Shown: positions 47,569 through 55,972 of the stretch, piece after piece
How positions within the stretch are numbered: position 1 is the stretch's first letter
Layout of the letters: each line of letters opens with the position of its first letter
DNA from: Pseudomonas mandelii
Lineage (GTDB): Bacteria > Pseudomonadota > Gammaproteobacteria > Pseudomonadales > Pseudomonadaceae
Assembly: GCF_900106065.1 (NCBI RefSeq)
Contig: NZ_LT629796.1
Location: forward strand, 5,432,501 to 5,496,500
DNA: 64,000 nt
Direction of reading: 5' to 3'
Notes under the pieces: model-generated
What the model was told of the DNA's origin: nothing
Seen by the model: only the letters and a program-made list of their open reading frames with translations
The model's database searches: none
Translations under genes and position numbers: made by a program

Positions 47569-48761
47569 AAGCGGCTTTCCAGCAGCCGACCACCTGATGC
47601 GATCAACTCACCGCCGCGATAAACCTGCCGCACGGGTCGAGAAACCACGGCTTCGCCCAAAGTCTGTACCGGCATCAGCAGGAAGTCCGCCGCTTGGCCG
47701 ATCTCCAATCCATACCGTTCACAACCCAGCGCCCGGGCACCGTTCACCGTCGCCGCTTCGAACGCTGCGGCCAGTTCATCGTCCTTGTTCAAGTCAAAGC
47801 GCAAGGCCAGCAGCATTGCCCGTTCCAGCATGTCGCCGTTGCCCATCGGCGACCACGCATCGCGAATGCCGTCCGAACCCAGGCAGACATTCACGCCTGT
47901 TTCACGCAACGCAAGGAAAGGCGGCACCGCGCAATCGGCCGGCGCCGAACTCATCAGCGAAATGCTCAACGCCGCCAAGCGTTCGGCCAGCGGTTTGACC
48001 TGGCTCCACGGCAACATCCCCAGGCAGTAAGCGTGACTGATCATCACCCGACCTTGCCGCCCGAAGCGCTCGGTGTAATCGGCGATCAACGCGATTTGCC
48101 ACAGGCCCAGTTCACCTTTGTCATGCAGGTGAATGTCGACGCCACGGTCGAATTCGCTGGCCAGCTTGAACACGAAGTCGAGTTGCGCGACCGGGTCGTT
48201 GTCGATACCGCACGGGTCGAGGCCGCCGACGTTTTCCACGCCCAGCGCCATGGCTTCGCGCATCAGTTCGGCGGTGCCGGGGCGGCTGATCAGGCCGGTT
48301 TGCGGAAACACCACCAGTTGCAGGTCGATCAGGTCGCGGTAGATGTCGCGCAGTTGTTGCATGGCCTCGACATGGCGCAGGCCGAATTCCGGGTCGATGT
48401 CGACGTGGCAACGCATCGTCAGCGAGCCACGGGCGATGCAGTTTTCCAGCAACGCGCCGGCACGATGGGCGATGGGCGCGTCAACTTCACGCAGGACGCG
48501 GCGCTCGTTGGCGATGTAGTCCTTGAGGGTCGGGCCGGCGCTGTTCGGGCGCCAGGGTTGGCCCCACAGGGTTTTGTCGAGGTGGACGTGACTTTCCACC
48601 AGGGCAGGGGTGAGGAGCTGGTGTTGGCCGTCGATGTCGGTGGCGGCCAGCGCGGTGTTGGAGGCCGGGCGGCGTTGTTTGAACAGGCCGTTTTCCAGCA
48701 GCAGGTCTTCGGCTGTGGCGCCGTAGGGGCGCACGTTGCGTAGCCAGCGGGGTTGAGTCAT
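47565..48761 (-). CDS. Cytosine deaminase-like amidohydrolase
   Basis: A 398-residue amidohydrolase of the CodA/N-isopropylammelide-hydrolase type with a full set of metal ligands: H58 and H60 in ESHVHLDKT, H in HLHDKGELG, H in ISHAYCLG and D in LGSDGIRD; MRCHVDIDP is also family-typical. It deaminates or hydrolyses a nitrogen ring compound; the substrate is unknown. ATG 48761 with GAGG upstream is the start; a much longer open frame reaching 49064 is not supported. It lies 134 bases after the binding-protein gene of a PotABCD-type importer, across a REP element. Confidence 0.88.
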   Translation of the reverse strand: MTQPRWLRNVRPYGATAEDLLLENGLFKQRRPASNTALAATDIDGQHQLLTPALVESHVHLDKTLWGQPWRPNSAGPTLKDYIANERRVLREVDAPIAHRAGALLENCIARGSLTMRCHVDIDPEFGLRHVEAMQQLRDIYRDLIDLQLVVFPQTGLISRPGTAELMREAMALGVENVGGLDPCGIDNDPVAQLDFVFKLASEFDRGVDIHLHDKGELGLWQIALIADYTERFGRQGRVMISHAYCLGMLPWSQVKPLAERLAALSISLMSSAPADCAVPPFLALRETGVNVCLGSDGIRDAWSPMGNGDMLERAMLLALRFDLNKDDELAAAFEAATVNGARALGCERYGLEIGQAADFLLMPVQTLGEAVVSRPVRQVYRGGELIASGGRLLESRL

Positions 48762-48799
48762 TGCATACACCTCAAATTTGATGGTGGATTGGCCGGCGT

Positions 48800-48868
48800 C
48801 TTCGCGGGCAAGCCTCGCTCCTGCAAGGTTGCGCATTCCCCTGTAGGAACAAGGCTTGCCCGCCAAGG
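48800..48868. repeat. REP-type inverted repeat
   Basis: Arms GCGGGCAAGCCTCGCTCCTG and TAGGAACAAGGCTTGCCCGC face each other across about 15 bases. It lies between the potD-like and CodA-like genes inside one apparent operon. It may stabilise the upstream part of the mRNA. A single arm of the same family is at 58641-58670. Confidence 0.83.
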
Positions 48869-48894
48869 CCGCACCTCGGTCTAAAGCCAGGCAC

Positions 48895-49956
48895 TCAGCC
48901 CTTGAGCTTCGACCAAACCCGATCCTGCAGCTCCCGCGCCTTGTTGCTGCACTCTTTCTCCGGCCGCAAGCGCGAGGCAAATTCGTCGGGCATGTTGATG
49001 GCGTCCATGACTTTCCACTTGGCGTCGAGCAGCTTGTCGCTCTGGATGCCGTTGGCGTAGGCAATGGAATTGGACACGGCGGCGGCGTTTTCCGGTTTCA
49101 TCATCCAGTCGATGAAAATCTTCGCGTTACCGGGGTGCGGTGCGCTTTTCGGCACGGCGAAGTTGTCCTGGAACATCGCCAGGCCTTCGCGCGGATACAC
49201 GTATTTGATGGTGCTCTTCTGCAAGGTGGCGCGTGCGGTCGAGCCGTTCCAGTTCTGCATCATGATCACTTCACCGGAGGCCATGCGGTCGACGGTGTTG
49301 TCCGAGCTGTACATCTTCAGGAACGGTTTCTGTTTTTGCAGCAGTTCGAGGATGCGCTTGGCGTCCTGCGGGTTTTCGCTGCATTCGTCGACGTTCAGGT
49401 AATGGCTGGCGGCGTTGATCACGCTGCTGGAAGTGTCGAGGGCGGCGAGTTGCCCTTGCAGTTCCTTGCGCGGTTCGAAGAACTCTTTCCACGAATCGTC
49501 GAGCTTGCCGCCGGGCACGCGCGCGCTGTCATAGGAGAACCCGGTGGTGCCCCACAAATACGGTGCGGAGAACTTGCGGCCGGGGTCGAATACCGGATCG
49601 CGGAATGCGGGTTTCACGTATTGAAAGTTGGGCAGGGTGGAGGCGTCGATTTCCAGCAGCAGGTTCTGGTTGATCAAGGTGCGCATGATCGACTGCGACG
49701 GCACGATCACGTCATACGCCGCGCCACCGGCCTGCAACTTGGCCAGCAAGGTTTCGTTGCTGTCGTAGCCGTCCATGGTGACCTTGATTCCGGTCTCCTT
49801 TTCGAACTTGGCCAGCAGGTCGACCGGGTAATAATCGGTCCAGTTGTAGAAAAACAGTTCCTTGGGTTCGGCGGCGTGCGCGCCGAACGCAGTGAGTGCA
49901 GTGAAGCAGCTTAGGGCCAGACCGGCGACAGCGGGACGCATGCTTTTTGTTTTCAT
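48895..49956 (-). CDS. Polyamine-type ABC transporter substrate-binding protein
   Basis: About 353 residues with a signal peptide (MKTKSMRPAVAGLALSCF, cleavage after GAHA). The mature part is PotD/PotF-like: ELFFYNWTDYYPVDLLAKFE, YDVIVPSQSIM, GEVIMMQNWNGS. ATG 49977, seven codons earlier, overlaps the permease stop (ATGA) and is an alternative start, but the signal peptide fits 49956 better. The family binds polyamines and other small amines. Neighbouring deaminase-like genes suggest a nitrogen heterocycle or amine ligand instead of a plain polyamine (inference). Confidence 0.9.
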   Translation of the reverse strand: MKTKSMRPAVAGLALSCFTALTAFGAHAAEPKELFFYNWTDYYPVDLLAKFEKETGIKVTMDGYDSNETLLAKLQAGGAAYDVIVPSQSIMRTLINQNLLLEIDASTLPNFQYVKPAFRDPVFDPGRKFSAPYLWGTTGFSYDSARVPGGKLDDSWKEFFEPRKELQGQLAALDTSSSVINAASHYLNVDECSENPQDAKRILELLQKQKPFLKMYSSDNTVDRMASGEVIMMQNWNGSTARATLQKSTIKYVYPREGLAMFQDNFAVPKSAPHPGNAKIFIDWMMKPENAAAVSNSIAYANGIQSDKLLDAKWKVMDAINMPDEFASRLRPEKECSNKARELQDRVWSKLKG

Positions 49957-49973
49957 TCGAGAACGCTCCAGGC

Positions 49974-50762
49974 TCATTGTTGTTTACCGCGCTGTCCCAG
50001 CCAGAAGGCCAGCACCACCAGCACGATGGAAATCAACAGCATCAGGGTCGAGATCGCATTGATCTCCGGTGTTACGCCGGCCTTGATTGCCGAGAAGATG
50101 TACACCGGCAAGGTGGTCGAACCCGGGCCGGCGACGAAGAAGGTCATGATGAAATCGTCGAGGCTGACCACGAACGCCAGCACCGAACCGGACAGCACTG
50201 CCGGCCACAACAGCGGAAGCGTCACCCGGCGGAACACCTGCCACGGGTTGGCGTACAAGTCGTTCGCCGCCTCCAGCAGGCTCTTGTCCAGATCATTCAG
50301 GCGTGCGCGGATCGGCAGGTACGCGAAGGGAATGCAGAAGCCGATGTGCGCGACGATCACCGTCAGCAAACCGAGCTTGATTCCCAGCGCCATGAACAGC
50401 AGCAGCGTGGCCACGGCGGTGACGATTTCCGGCAGGATCAGCGGCAGGTTGATCCCGCCCTCGACCATCTTCTGTCCATAGAACGGCCGGTACGTCGCCA
50501 ATGCCGCGAGCAGCGCAATCGCCGTGGCGCAGACCGTGGCGATGCTGGCGACGATGATCGAATTCAATGCCGCCGTCTGGATCGACGGGTTGGCCAGAAT
50601 CCGTCCGTACCAGGCGAACGAAAACTCGGTCCACACCGTCGCCGAGCGGTTGGCGTTGAAGCTGTAGGCGATCAGGACGAAGATCGGCACGTACAGATAG
50701 GCCAGGATCAGCAGGCTGACTTCGCGGGTCAGTGGCAGTTTTTTCAGGTGCAGGGCGATCAT
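49974..50762 (-). CDS. ABC transporter permease, PotC-like
   Basis: A 262-residue permease with about six hydrophobic segments. The coupling loop is LLEAANDLYANPWQVFRRVTLP. Polyamine-family features include FSFAWYGRIL and VVSLDDFIMTFFVAGPG. It overlaps both neighbours by four bases. Confidence 0.94.
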   Translation of the reverse strand: MIALHLKKLPLTREVSLLILAYLYVPIFVLIAYSFNANRSATVWTEFSFAWYGRILANPSIQTAALNSIIVASIATVCATAIALLAALATYRPFYGQKMVEGGINLPLILPEIVTAVATLLLFMALGIKLGLLTVIVAHIGFCIPFAYLPIRARLNDLDKSLLEAANDLYANPWQVFRRVTLPLLWPAVLSGSVLAFVVSLDDFIMTFFVAGPGSTTLPVYIFSAIKAGVTPEINAISTLMLLISIVLVVLAFWLGQRGKQQ

Positions 50763-51676
50763 GCGGTGGCTCCCCGACGTAGTGTTTTGGCAGCGCTGCG
50801 GCTATAGAGCGCGTAACCCACCAGCGACAGCAGCAGAATCCCCAGCAACAGGAACGACAGCGAACTGCCCAGCGGCCAGTTGCGCGCGGTGCCGAACTGC
50901 TGCTGGATCAGGTTGCCGATCATCAGCGTCTTGCCACCGCCGAGAATCGCCGGGGTGATGAAGGCCCCCAGGCTTGGCACAAACACCAGCAGGGCACCGG
51001 CAATCACCCCCGGCATCGACAGCGGCAGGATGATCCGCTTCAGCGCATGCCAGCGATTGGCACCGAGGTCGTAGGCGGCTTCCACCAGGCGCCAGTCGAG
51101 TTTTTCCAGGGTCGAATAGATCGGCAAAATCATGAACGGCAAGAAGCTGTAGACCAGCCCGACACAGACGGCGAAGTCGTTGTAGAGCAGGGTGATGCCG
51201 CCGGCCTGGGGGAACAGCGCGTTGAGGCTTTGCGCGACCCAGCCGTGCTCGCGCAGGATGATCAGCCAGGCGTAGTTGCGGATCAGCAGGTTGGTCCAGA
51301 ACGGGATGGTAATCAGCAAGACCATGAGGTTGCGCCGACGCGGCGTGAGGCTCGACATCCACAACGCCACCGGAAAGCCGAACAGGAAACACAGCACGGT
51401 GGTGCCACCCGCCTGGAACACCGAGCGCAACAACGCCTGGGCGTAGACCCAGTTCAGTTCCAGTTCACCGTCGAATCCTTCCTGGAAAAACAGCTGCACG
51501 TAGCTTTGCAATTGCCAGTCGGCCTGCCAGTCGACGCCGCCATACACATTGCGCGGCAACAGGCTGATGTAGCCCATGATCCCCAGCGGAATCGCGATCA
51601 GCGCCAGCAAGGTCAGAATTACCGGGCTCAGTAGCAGGGCGCGGTTGAGGGCGGGAGAAGTGCTGCTGACGCTCAT
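50759..51676 (-). CDS. ABC transporter permease, PotB-like
   Basis: A 305-residue permease with six hydrophobic segments and an N-terminal extension. The coupling loop is LVEAAYDLGANRWHALKRIILP. PFWTNLLIRNYAWLIIL is typical of PotB. It lies one base after the ATPase stop and overlaps the PotC-like gene by ATGA. Confidence 0.94.
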   Translation of the reverse strand: MSVSSTSPALNRALLLSPVILTLLALIAIPLGIMGYISLLPRNVYGGVDWQADWQLQSYVQLFFQEGFDGELELNWVYAQALLRSVFQAGGTTVLCFLFGFPVALWMSSLTPRRRNLMVLLITIPFWTNLLIRNYAWLIILREHGWVAQSLNALFPQAGGITLLYNDFAVCVGLVYSFLPFMILPIYSTLEKLDWRLVEAAYDLGANRWHALKRIILPLSMPGVIAGALLVFVPSLGAFITPAILGGGKTLMIGNLIQQQFGTARNWPLGSSLSFLLLGILLLSLVGYALYSRSAAKTLRRGATA

Positions 51677-51677
51677 C

Positions 51678-52763
51678 TCAGGCCTCCATCAACAGGCAGG
51701 CGTGGGGCGGCAGATTGACCGCCACGCGATCACCGACCACCCGGCCACGGTTCAGGCCTTCGTTGTTTTCGCGCAGCATGACCTTGATGTCGTTGTTCAA
51801 GCGGCACTGATAAAGCGTCGCGGTGCCGACATACAACACCGCTTCGATTACGCCGCGCAGGTGATGCGGTTGCGCCGGATCGACCAGTTGCGAACGTTCC
51901 GGGCGGAAGGCCAATTGCACCTTGGCGCCGTCGAAGCCTTGAGCCGGGCAAGGAATTTCCACCGGCATGCCGCTCGGCACGAAGAGTTTTTCGTTCTGCT
52001 GGCCGCGCTTGAGGTGGCCGGGGAGGAAGTTGATGTCGCCGATGAACTGGGCGACGAATTGATGTTGCGGGCGTTCGTAAATGTCGTTGGGCGTGCCGAT
52101 CTGCAGGATCTTGCCGGCGGACATCACGGCAATGCGATCAGACAGCGTTAGGGCTTCTTCCTGATCGTGAGTCACGAAAATGAAGGTGATGCCGGCTTCC
52201 TTCTGTACGCGCTTGAGTTCGACCTGCATTTCCTTGCGCAGCTTGAGGTCCAGCGCCGACAGCGGCTCATCCAGCAACAGTACTTTGGGTTTCGGCGCCA
52301 GGGCCCGGGCCAGGGCTACGCGTTGTTGTTGACCGCCCGACAATTCGGCCGGTTTGCGCTTGGCCAGGTGTTGCATTTGCACCAGCGCCAGCATCTCATC
52401 GACACGCTGGGCAATTTGCTTGTGATCAAGACCCTGCATCTCGAGGCCGAAGGCGATATTCTGCGCGACACTCATGTGCGGAAACAGCGCGTAGCTCTGA
52501 AAGACGGTGTTGACCCGACGCTTGAACGGCGGCAAATCGTTGACCGGTTCGCCCGCCAGACGGATCTCGCCGTCGCTGACATGTTCGAAGCCAGCGATGG
52601 TGCGCAGGAGGGTGGTTTTGCCGCAGCCGGAAGGGCCGAGCAGGGTGAAGAATTCGTTGTCGGCAATGTCGACTGATACGTTGTCGAGGGCTGGAGCCAG
52701 TCCCGGATCGTCGGAATACCGTTTAGAGACGTTACGCACTTCGATAGCTATTGGTTGACCCAT
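51678..52763 (-). CDS. ABC transporter ATP-binding protein, PotA-like
   Basis: A 361-residue ATPase. Walker A LLGPSGCGKTTLLRT, signature LSGGQQQRVALARALA, Walker B VLLLDEPLSALD and H-loop VTHDQEEAL are intact. A C-terminal TOBE regulatory domain follows from about residue 285. It is the first gene of a unit that runs through the permeases, binding protein and two amidohydrolases to the flavin reductase. It is divergent from the GntR regulator. Confidence 0.95.
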   Translation of the reverse strand: MGQPIAIEVRNVSKRYSDDPGLAPALDNVSVDIADNEFFTLLGPSGCGKTTLLRTIAGFEHVSDGEIRLAGEPVNDLPPFKRRVNTVFQSYALFPHMSVAQNIAFGLEMQGLDHKQIAQRVDEMLALVQMQHLAKRKPAELSGGQQQRVALARALAPKPKVLLLDEPLSALDLKLRKEMQVELKRVQKEAGITFIFVTHDQEEALTLSDRIAVMSAGKILQIGTPNDIYERPQHQFVAQFIGDINFLPGHLKRGQQNEKLFVPSGMPVEIPCPAQGFDGAKVQLAFRPERSQLVDPAQPHHLRGVIEAVLYVGTATLYQCRLNNDIKVMLRENNEGLNRGRVVGDRVAVNLPPHACLLMEA

Positions 52764-52783
52764 AATGGTGCAATCCTCTAATT

Positions 52784-52795
52784 ATTGTATGCAAT
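52784..52795. promoter_or_regulatory. Candidate GntR operator
   Basis: ATTGTATGCAAT (ATTG-N4-CAAT) in the 140-base divergent region between the PotA-like and GntR genes, followed by a partial repeat GGATGCAATCTACA at 52800-52813. FadR-branch GntR proteins often use TTGTATACAA-like sites. Confidence 0.5.
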
Positions 52796-52903
52796 ATCTG
52801 GATGCAATCTACAAATAACCGGATTAATCTGCCCGTGCAACCCCCTTTTTCAAAGGCTGCTCATCGCCTGGGGCCGGTTGTTTAGCGCTAAAGGAGGGTT
52901 GAA

Positions 52904-53593
52904 ATGACCGATAAGAAACTCGAAACCACGGTCGACCGCGTCTACCAAGGGGTTTACGAGGCGATCAGCAAACGTTCGTTGCGCCCCGGCATGAAGCTCG
53001 GTGAGGCTTCGCTGGCCGAACTTTTTAATGTCAGCCGCACGTCGGTTCGTGCCGCGCTCAAGCAATTGGAAGCGGATGGGCTGGTCACCACCGAGCCCAA
53101 TAAGGGGGCATCGGTGTCGTTGCCCAGCGACGAAGAGATCCGTTCGCTGTTCGAAACCCGGCGGTTGATCGAGATCGGCATCGTCAGCGAACTCTGCCGT
53201 CGTCGGGACACCGCGGTGACCCAGGACTTGCGCGATCATTTGTTGCTGGAAGATGAAGCGCACCGCAGCGGCGACCACGAACGGCTGATTCATCTGCTCG
53301 GCGAGTTCCACATCAAACTCGCGCGAAGCCTGAACAACCCGGTGCTGCTGGACTGGTTCCAGAAGCTGATTTCCCGTGCCTCGCTGTACGCCGCCGCCCT
53401 CGATGACGACAGCCACGAGGCGTGCCGCGATGATGAACACCTTCGGCTGATCGAATACATCGAGGCCGGCAATCAAAGCGCGGCCATTGAGCTGACCTGC
53501 ATGCATTTGAATGGTATCGAGAAGGCGATCCTCGACGTTGCCGCCACACTGAAAACCGGCTACCACCCGCTCAAGCACCTGATTGAGGTCTAG
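52904..53593 (+). CDS. GntR family regulator, FadR/FCD branch
   Basis: A 229-residue regulator. The N-terminal winged helix (about 10-75) contains LGEASLAELFNVSRTSVRAAL. The C-terminal FCD effector domain is all helical, with ETRRLIEIGIVSEL and the metal-binding-type histidine LGEFHIKLARSLNN. AAGGAGG lies five bases before the ATG. It is divergent from the PotABCD-amidohydrolase unit and most likely represses it until the imported compound or a metabolite appears. Confidence 0.93.
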   Translation: MTDKKLETTVDRVYQGVYEAISKRSLRPGMKLGEASLAELFNVSRTSVRAALKQLEADGLVTTEPNKGASVSLPSDEEIRSLFETRRLIEIGIVSELCRRRDTAVTQDLRDHLLLEDEAHRSGDHERLIHLLGEFHIKLARSLNNPVLLDWFQKLISRASLYAAALDDDSHEACRDDEHLRLIEYIEAGNQSAAIELTCMHLNGIEKAILDVAATLKTGYHPLKHLIEV

Positions 53594-53739
53594 CGTTCGC
53601 CACAAGAGCCCGCACGGTTTGAATCGGCTAACCTCATATGAAACCATTGGCGTCGGCGATGCTCGAAACAAACGGGCACGTGCCGTCCTCGCACTGCGAT
53701 CCCGCATTTCAGTCACTCACAGGGACAAAGAGCCAGTCG

Positions 53740-55851
53740 ATGCAGTTTCTATCTGATAGCCACGGGTGTGCCGGCTGGAACGGTGAAATGGCCGGGCGCA
53801 TCCGCGCGTTCGACTGGAGCCAGACCGAGCTTGGAAACATCGACACCTGGCCCGCCAGTCTGTGCAGCACGGTGCGGCTGATGCTCGCGTCGCCACTGCC
53901 GATGGTGATGCTCTGGGGGCGCGAGGGCTACATGATCTATAACGATGCCTACTCGACGTTTGCCGGTGGCCGCCATCCGTATCTGCTGGGCTCGCCGGTC
54001 GAGTTGGGTTGGCCGGAAGTGGCCGAGTTCAATCGACATGTGGTGGATACCTGCCTGGCCGGCGGCACCTTGTCCTATCGTAATAAACTGCTGGAATTGC
54101 TACGCGACGGGGTCCCCGAAGACGTCTGGCTGGACCTCTATTACAGCCCTGTCGCCGATGATGAAGGGCGCCCCGCCGGGGTCATGGCGATGGTCGTTGA
54201 AACCACTGAATATGTGATCTCCGAACGCCGGCGCCAGGAAGCCGAAGACGCCTATCGCGCCGACAACGAACGGGTGCGCCTGGCGCTCAATGCCGGGGCA
54301 TTGCTCGGCTCGTTCGTCTGGGACATCAAGGGCAACGTGCTGTCCGGTGACGAGCGCTTCGCCCGGACGTTCTCCTACCCGACCGAGCAGAACCTGGCCG
54401 ACCTGCCCGCCGACATTGCTGAAGCCAAGATTCATCCCGACGACCGCAGCTGGGTCCAGGAACGGGTCAGTCAGTCAGTGGCGACCGGCGAGCCCTTCAA
54501 CGCCGAGTACCGGGTCTTGCGCCCCGACGGCAGTTATTTGTGGGTGCAGGCGAGCGGCTGCTGCGAGTTCAACGAACAGGGCGAGCCGTTCCGTTTCCCC
54601 GGCGTGTTGATTGACATTCATGAACGCAAGATTGCTGAAGAATCTCTGCTCAAATTCACCCGCAACCTGGAGCAGCGCGTGGCCGACGAAGTCGATGCGC
54701 GGCTGGCGGCTGAAGAGCAACTGCGCCAGTCGCAGAAGCTCGAAGCCATCGGCGGCCTCACCGGCGGCGTGGCCCACGACTTCAATAACCTGTTGCAGGT
54801 GATCGCCGGCAACCTGCACCTGCTGGCGCGGCATGAGCCGGACAACGCCAACGTGCAGCGCCGGGTCAGTGCGTCGATTGCGGCCGTCGAGCGCGGCGCC
54901 AAACTGTCTTCGCAATTGCTCGCGTTTGCCCGTCGGCAACCTTTGTCGCCGGCGGTGTGCGACCCACAACTGATATTCGAAGGGCTGGGTGAGCTGTTGC
55001 AACGAGCGCTGGGGGAAACCATCCAGATTGATGTGCAGGTGCCGCAAGAACCTTGGTACATCAACGTCGATCGCAACCAGTTGGAAAATGCCATTCTCAA
55101 CCTGGCGATCAATGCCCGTGACGCCATGCAGGGCGAAGGGACCATTGAGCTGAGCGCCGGGAATGTGGCGCTCGATCGTAAATTCTGTGCCGGTAAGGGC
55201 ATCGCGGCGGGCGATTATGTGCGTGTCGCGGTGGCCGACAGCGGCGCCGGTATGTCTCCCGAAGTGCTCGGGCAGGCGTTCGAGCCGTTTTTCACCACCA
55301 AGGCCGACGGTCAGGGCACGGGGTTGGGACTGAGCATGGTGTTCGGTTTCGTCAAACAGAGCGGCGGGCACATCGAGATCTCCAGCATCGTCGGGCAGGG
55401 CACTCGGGTGCAGCTTTACTTCCCGCGCAGCTTGCGTGCGTTGCCCAGTGAAACAACATTACGTAATTCACCCCGGCAGGGCGGGCACGAAACCATCCTG
55501 GTGGTGGAGGACAACGAAGCGGTGCGCAGCTCGGCGGTGGAATTGCTGAGCGAAGAGGGCTATCAGGTCCTCACCGCGGCCAACGGCGACCAGGCGATGC
55601 AGATGTTGCTGGAGGGCGTGCGGGTGAATCTGATTTTCACCGATGTTGTCATGCCCGGCCTGATCAAAAGCTCGGACCTGGCAGCCTGGGCCAAGGTGCA
55701 GAATCCCCCGGTGGCGGTGCTGTTTACCTCCGGCCACACCCGGGACATCATCTCGCGCAATCACCAGCTCAGCCCGGATACCCATCTGCTGAGCAAACCT
55801 TATGGGCCCGAAGCCCTGACACACATGATCCACACCGTCCTCAGTGGCTGA
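53740..55851 (+). CDS. PAS-domain hybrid histidine kinase
   Basis: About 703 residues, soluble. A PAS-like N-terminal region ([15 protein letters not shown], then [13 protein letters not shown]) is followed by a second PAS domain (about 200-320), a HisKA domain with phospho-acceptor His in [12 protein letters not shown], HATPase ([24 protein letters not shown]), and a C-terminal receiver with Asp in IFTDVVMPG. There is no DNA-binding output. I prefer ATG 53740, with AAAGAG seven bases upstream; an in-frame ATG at 53638 has no ribosome-binding site. The kinase core resembles the hybrid kinase at 58677-60620. Confidence 0.9.
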   Translation: MQFLSDSHGCAGWNGEMAGRIRAFDWSQTELGNIDTWPASLCSTVRLMLASPLPMVMLWGREGYMIYNDAYSTFAGGRHPYLLGSPVELGWPEVAEFNRHVVDTCLAGGTLSYRNKLLELLRDGVPEDVWLDLYYSPVADDEGRPAGVMAMVVETTEYVISERRRQEAEDAYRADNERVRLALNAGALLGSFVWDIKGNVLSGDERFARTFSYPTEQNLADLPADIAEAKIHPDDRSWVQERVSQSVATGEPFNAEYRVLRPDGSYLWVQASGCCEFNEQGEPFRFPGVLIDIHERKIAEESLLKFTRNLEQRVADEVDARLAAEEQLRQSQKLEAIGGLTGGVAHDFNNLLQVIAGNLHLLARHEPDNANVQRRVSASIAAVERGAKLSSQLLAFARRQPLSPAVCDPQLIFEGLGELLQRALGETIQIDVQVPQEPWYINVDRNQLENAILNLAINARDAMQGEGTIELSAGNVALDRKFCAGKGIAAGDYVRVAVADSGAGMSPEVLGQAFEPFFTTKADGQGTGLGLSMVFGFVKQSGGHIEISSIVGQGTRVQLYFPRSLRALPSETTLRNSPRQGGHETILVVEDNEAVRSSAVELLSEEGYQVLTAANGDQAMQMLLEGVRVNLIFTDVVMPGLIKSSDLAAWAKVQNPPVAVLFTSGHTRDIISRNHQLSPDTHLLSKPYGPEALTHMIHTVLSG

Positions 55852-55878
55852 CCACGCACACAATATGGGTGGTTGAAT

Positions 55879-55931
55879 GATCGTTCCCTCGCTCTGCGCG
55901 GGAATGATCAGGTGGGAGCACGCTCGCTCCC
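55879..55931. repeat. Repeat element, GATCGTTCCC family, partial
   Basis: GATCGTTCCC and GGGAATGATC surround a TCGCTCTGCGC centre (55879-55909). It is followed by GGGAGC/GCTCCC arms (55913-55931). It fills most of the gap between the hybrid kinase and uvrA2. Confidence 0.75.
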
Positions 55932-55972
55932 TAGGATTTTGTGTTTTTTCTGCTATCCAATAAGGGCTCACG

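Noticed and set aside
48762..49064. N-terminal extension of the CodA-like protein
   Set aside because: It runs through a REP element and into the end of the binding-protein gene; ATG 48761 with GAGG is better.
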